NCBI GenBank assembly: GCA_017590115.1 | Contig: JAGGNK010008670.1 | Coordinates: 6,381,677 to 6,445,676, forward strand | Direction: 5' to 3' | DNA from: Montifringilla adamsi | Taxonomy: Eukaryota; Chordata; Aves; Passeriformes; Passeridae | DNA: 64,000 nucleotides | Shown: positions 61,241-64,000 of the stretch, piece after piece | Position numbering within the stretch: the stretch's first letter is position 1 | Layout of the letters: each line of letters opens with the position of its first letter | Notes under the pieces: model-generated | The model's input: the letters and a program-made list of their open reading frames with translations, nothing else | The model's database searches: none | What the model was told of the DNA's origin: nothing | Translations under genes and position numbers: made by a program

Positions 61241-63390
61241 TCCACATAGCCTTAAAGACATTACAGAAGCATGTGTCTAGTGCAAGGGTACTGATGAGTA
61301 ATCAAGGCTTTACAAATCCTTATATGCCAAGCAGTGGAAGCCCAAAAACAAAAGGCTGGCTGCCAGAAGAGGATGTGCTTTACACAAGGACACAGGTACA
61401 TGTGGCACTCTCAAGTACCCTGACATTCCAATCCCTGCATGGGAAGGTGATGTTTGTGGTTACTATGGAAATTACAATTTCACATGCATTTTGCACCTGA
61501 TAAATGGTGATAAACAATTAGTCTGTTGATGCTGTTTGAGGGAACTGCAGCACTGCTGGGATGTGTAGAATTGTCAGGTCGAAACATCCTCCTCCCTGCA
61601 GAGAGTCCCTTGCTAAGTGATAAAGATTGTCTGAATTGCCTCCTCCAGTAGGTCGCAGTTCAGTTCTGGCCCTCCTGGGCCGGACTGTCGCTGTCCAGAG
61701 CCCTGCTGGCCAACATGGCACCACCCCAAATTATTAGCCAGAAACTCCATCTTCAGCAGCTGCTGGAGAAGGTTTGCCCTTCCCACCCCCTCAGCCTGTC
61801 TGCAGAGCACCAGGAGCAGGCCACAAGAATAATGTGCTATTCCAGGTGAAAATTTACTGCAAGAGTGACTGCTGCTCCTGGAGGAGCTGGACAGATAGGG
61901 AAAAGCTGATGGCACTGCAGTGATAGAGAGAGCACTGAGGCATGCTGCCCCAGCTGAAGGATGTGCTGCCAAAATTTGCCAAAGGGAGAAGGAAACACTG
62001 TACAGGGGGTTTTAACTCATTAAACCTCACAAAACCTAAACTGGGCTTTAGGAGCCCCTTGTGATGGAGCAAGTATTCTGTGTGGACCTGGCAGGATTGC
62101 CTTTGTTTTTCAACAAAGATCACAAATAGATTTCTAAAACACTTTGATGTGTTTAAAACGGTGAAGTTATTAGGCAAGTAGGTACAATAAAAGAAACATC
62201 TCTGCAAATGGAAAACCCCCGAGCATATATGCCTTTCTAAATGCTATTGGAATTTAAAACTCTGATAATTGCTTTGTAATGTAAGCAATTGCATTATGAG
62301 CATGAACACCACAGCCCATGCATCACCACTTTCAGCTCTGCCTTCTGTCATTTCCCTCAAAATACACTCTGATTGCAATAGGCTTAAATTTAACTCATGG
62401 TAAGCATTAAAGTGAGTTCATTCAGTGGACAAACCTTATTTCTCTCTGGTTACCTGTTCAAGACTGGCAGAGGGAGGAAGCCCTGCACTGTGGGGCAAGG
62501 CTGGGCACCAGCTCCAATGCTGCCAGCTGGGAACCTGTCCTAGCATGGCAAAAGAGCTCCAGCAGCATTTCCAGAGGGCACCAAACACTTTCAGGTGTCT
62601 ACACTGTGATTTATTAGAGACCACTAGAACAAGGCAACTTTTCTAACATAGAAAATGTCCCTCCTCAAAGTGAAACAAATTAAAACAGAGAAGGCTGAAA
62701 ACAAACCTGGCTGCACCTTTGCAAGCTGTTGTTTCTTTCAGACTTGCTCTGAATTTAGCAGCTTCACGAGCTGCATCTAAAATATATTTAGTCAGCCCTG
62801 GATTCTATGCCTTTCTCTTCACCCATCACCCCCATGCTGATGTCCAGCTGCCCCACAAAGCTTCCTTTCTCCAGGGGCAGCTGCCAGGGCAGACACAAGG
62901 ATTTGCCTTCCTCCCCTCCACCTCTTCTATGGACTAGCATGCACAGTAAATCACAAAAAAACGCCAGCTGCATCAGGGAGGGAATGAAATGAGGAGAGAA
63001 ATTGCCTGAAGGTGCAGGAAAGGCTGGATGTGGTACATGGAATCAGCAGCTCCCCAAAGCTGGAGCAGGATCTCCATGGTCTGGCCTATAGGTGACCAGC
63101 CTGTTGCTGGTGGGTCCTCCCATGAGTTTGCTGCTTATGCTTTTCATAGAATTTGGGCTGAAGTTGTGTGCTGGGTGCCTGCTGCTGGGTTTCTGGAGTG
63201 AAAGTTTCGCAAAATAGCATCACAGTTTGTGAGCAGTGGCCTGGAGAGGAAATGCTGTGTTTTTTCTGTGTTAAGGGCTCTGAAGCATTTAATTGAAAAT
63301 CTTTAGCAACCTTGTACTTCGGAAGAGGAGCAGGGAATTTGACAGTGAATTTTTGGTGTCAAATGTGTGCCTTTTGCTATTTCTGGGGAG
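61241..63390. other. Unannotated interval
   Basis: No gene or recognised repeat. Two frames on the - strand (119 codons at 61613-61972, 117 codons at 61854-62207) overlap and have no recognisable domain. Confidence 0.45.
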
Positions 63391-63416
63391 AAAAAAAAAA
63401 AAAAGAAAGAAAAACA
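63391..63416. repeat. A-rich low-complexity tract
   Basis: Fourteen A residues followed by gaaagaaaaac. No retroposon body is recognised upstream. Confidence 0.85.
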
Positions 63417-64000
63417 AGCCAAACTGGCCAAATTGTGACTTATCCAGCTTTGCAAATACTTGTAAAGACCTGCTCAAACATAGGTGCCAAATTCTGCAGT
63501 CAGGCTTGCTCCCAAATATCCTTACCCACCAGATCCCAAGAAGCAAAATTCCTCTCCCAAGTCCTTGGGTTTGGGGGCAAAAGCAAAAACTCCTTTGCCC
63601 TTTGTCCTTCCAGAAGAGCCATCCCAAGTGCATCCCACAGCTCTGAGCTTCCTGCTGGGTGCTCAGGACTGGGGAGGTTACAATGTCTGCACTGTCCTGC
63701 CACAGATCCCAGCACAGCCAGGGATCATGGATCACCCACCCTTGGGACAGGAGTCTGTTTTAAGCACTCCTGTCCCCGTGTCCCAGACCTTTTGGCCATG
63801 CTGCAGTTGCAGTCGTTACCATTTCTGAGAGTGCTGCAATTTTCTGTACTTTCAGTTCCTCAATTACATTGATTATCACATTAGACATTCCTGGTACTAC
63901 AGGAACAAACTAAAAATAATAAGCTTGTATCTTCCTAATACAAATGAAACCCATTTGTACTACTAGAAGTGTAGCAGGTTCATTGTTTCACAGTAATGAA
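63417..64000. other. Unannotated interval to the window end
   Basis: No gene or recognised repeat. Five overlapping frames of up to 186 codons on both strands at 63.3-63.9 kb contradict each other, and none has a recognisable domain. Confidence 0.45.

Noticed and set aside
63312..63872. 186-codon open frame on the + strand
   Set aside because: It contains an A-rich low-complexity tract near its start and overlaps four other frames; no recognisable family.

Overview
This looks like a stretch of a bird nuclear chromosome, in a non-coding or intronic region. I find no protein-coding gene, rRNA, tRNA or CRISPR array that I can support. The evidence for a bird is the interspersed repeats. CR1 retrotransposons are the dominant family: two copies on the + strand and at least two on the - strand, and the youngest ends in the CR1-type octamer tail. 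Faint MIR-like SINE relics and one solo LTR of endogenous-retrovirus type complete the repeats I recognise. Recognised repeats cover only a few percent of the window, CpG is depleted almost everywhere, and base composition is moderately AT-rich with short GC-richer patches. Together these fit an avian macrochromosomal gene desert or very large intron. Species and locus cannot be named from the sequence alone.

Layout. Bases 1-1480 hold an old, broken CR1 reverse-transcriptase copy on the + strand. An AT-rich stretch full of homeodomain-type motifs follows (about 2680-3060). A 3'-terminal CR1 piece lies on the - strand at 8571-8895. A second old CR1 with reverse-transcriptase and 3' sequence lies on the - strand at about 10120-11165. 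From 11845 there is a possible spliced terminal exon with a polyadenylation signal near 12350. The only CpG-rich island of the window is at about 21940-22800. From 23.5 to 39 kb the sequence is mostly unannotated, with AT-rich stretches that look like conserved non-coding elements. A solo LTR sits at 39821-40304 with a perfect 6-bp target-site duplication. A small CR1 fragment is at 43276-43345. Two local tandem duplications lie at 52.8 and 56.5 kb. The youngest CR1 copy is at 54090-54696. AT-rich elements at 59.6-61.2 kb close the window.

Function. The open reading frames of 60-250 codons in this window look like chance: they have no recognisable domains, often overlap repeats, and occur on both strands in overlapping sets. 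If the window has a job, the most plausible one is regulatory: the CpG island plus several AT-rich, TAAT- and POU-motif-rich stretches would suit a developmental regulatory desert or the introns of a long gene. That is inference. Cross-species alignment and RNA data would decide it. I did not find evidence for a new protein-coding system, and I do not claim one.
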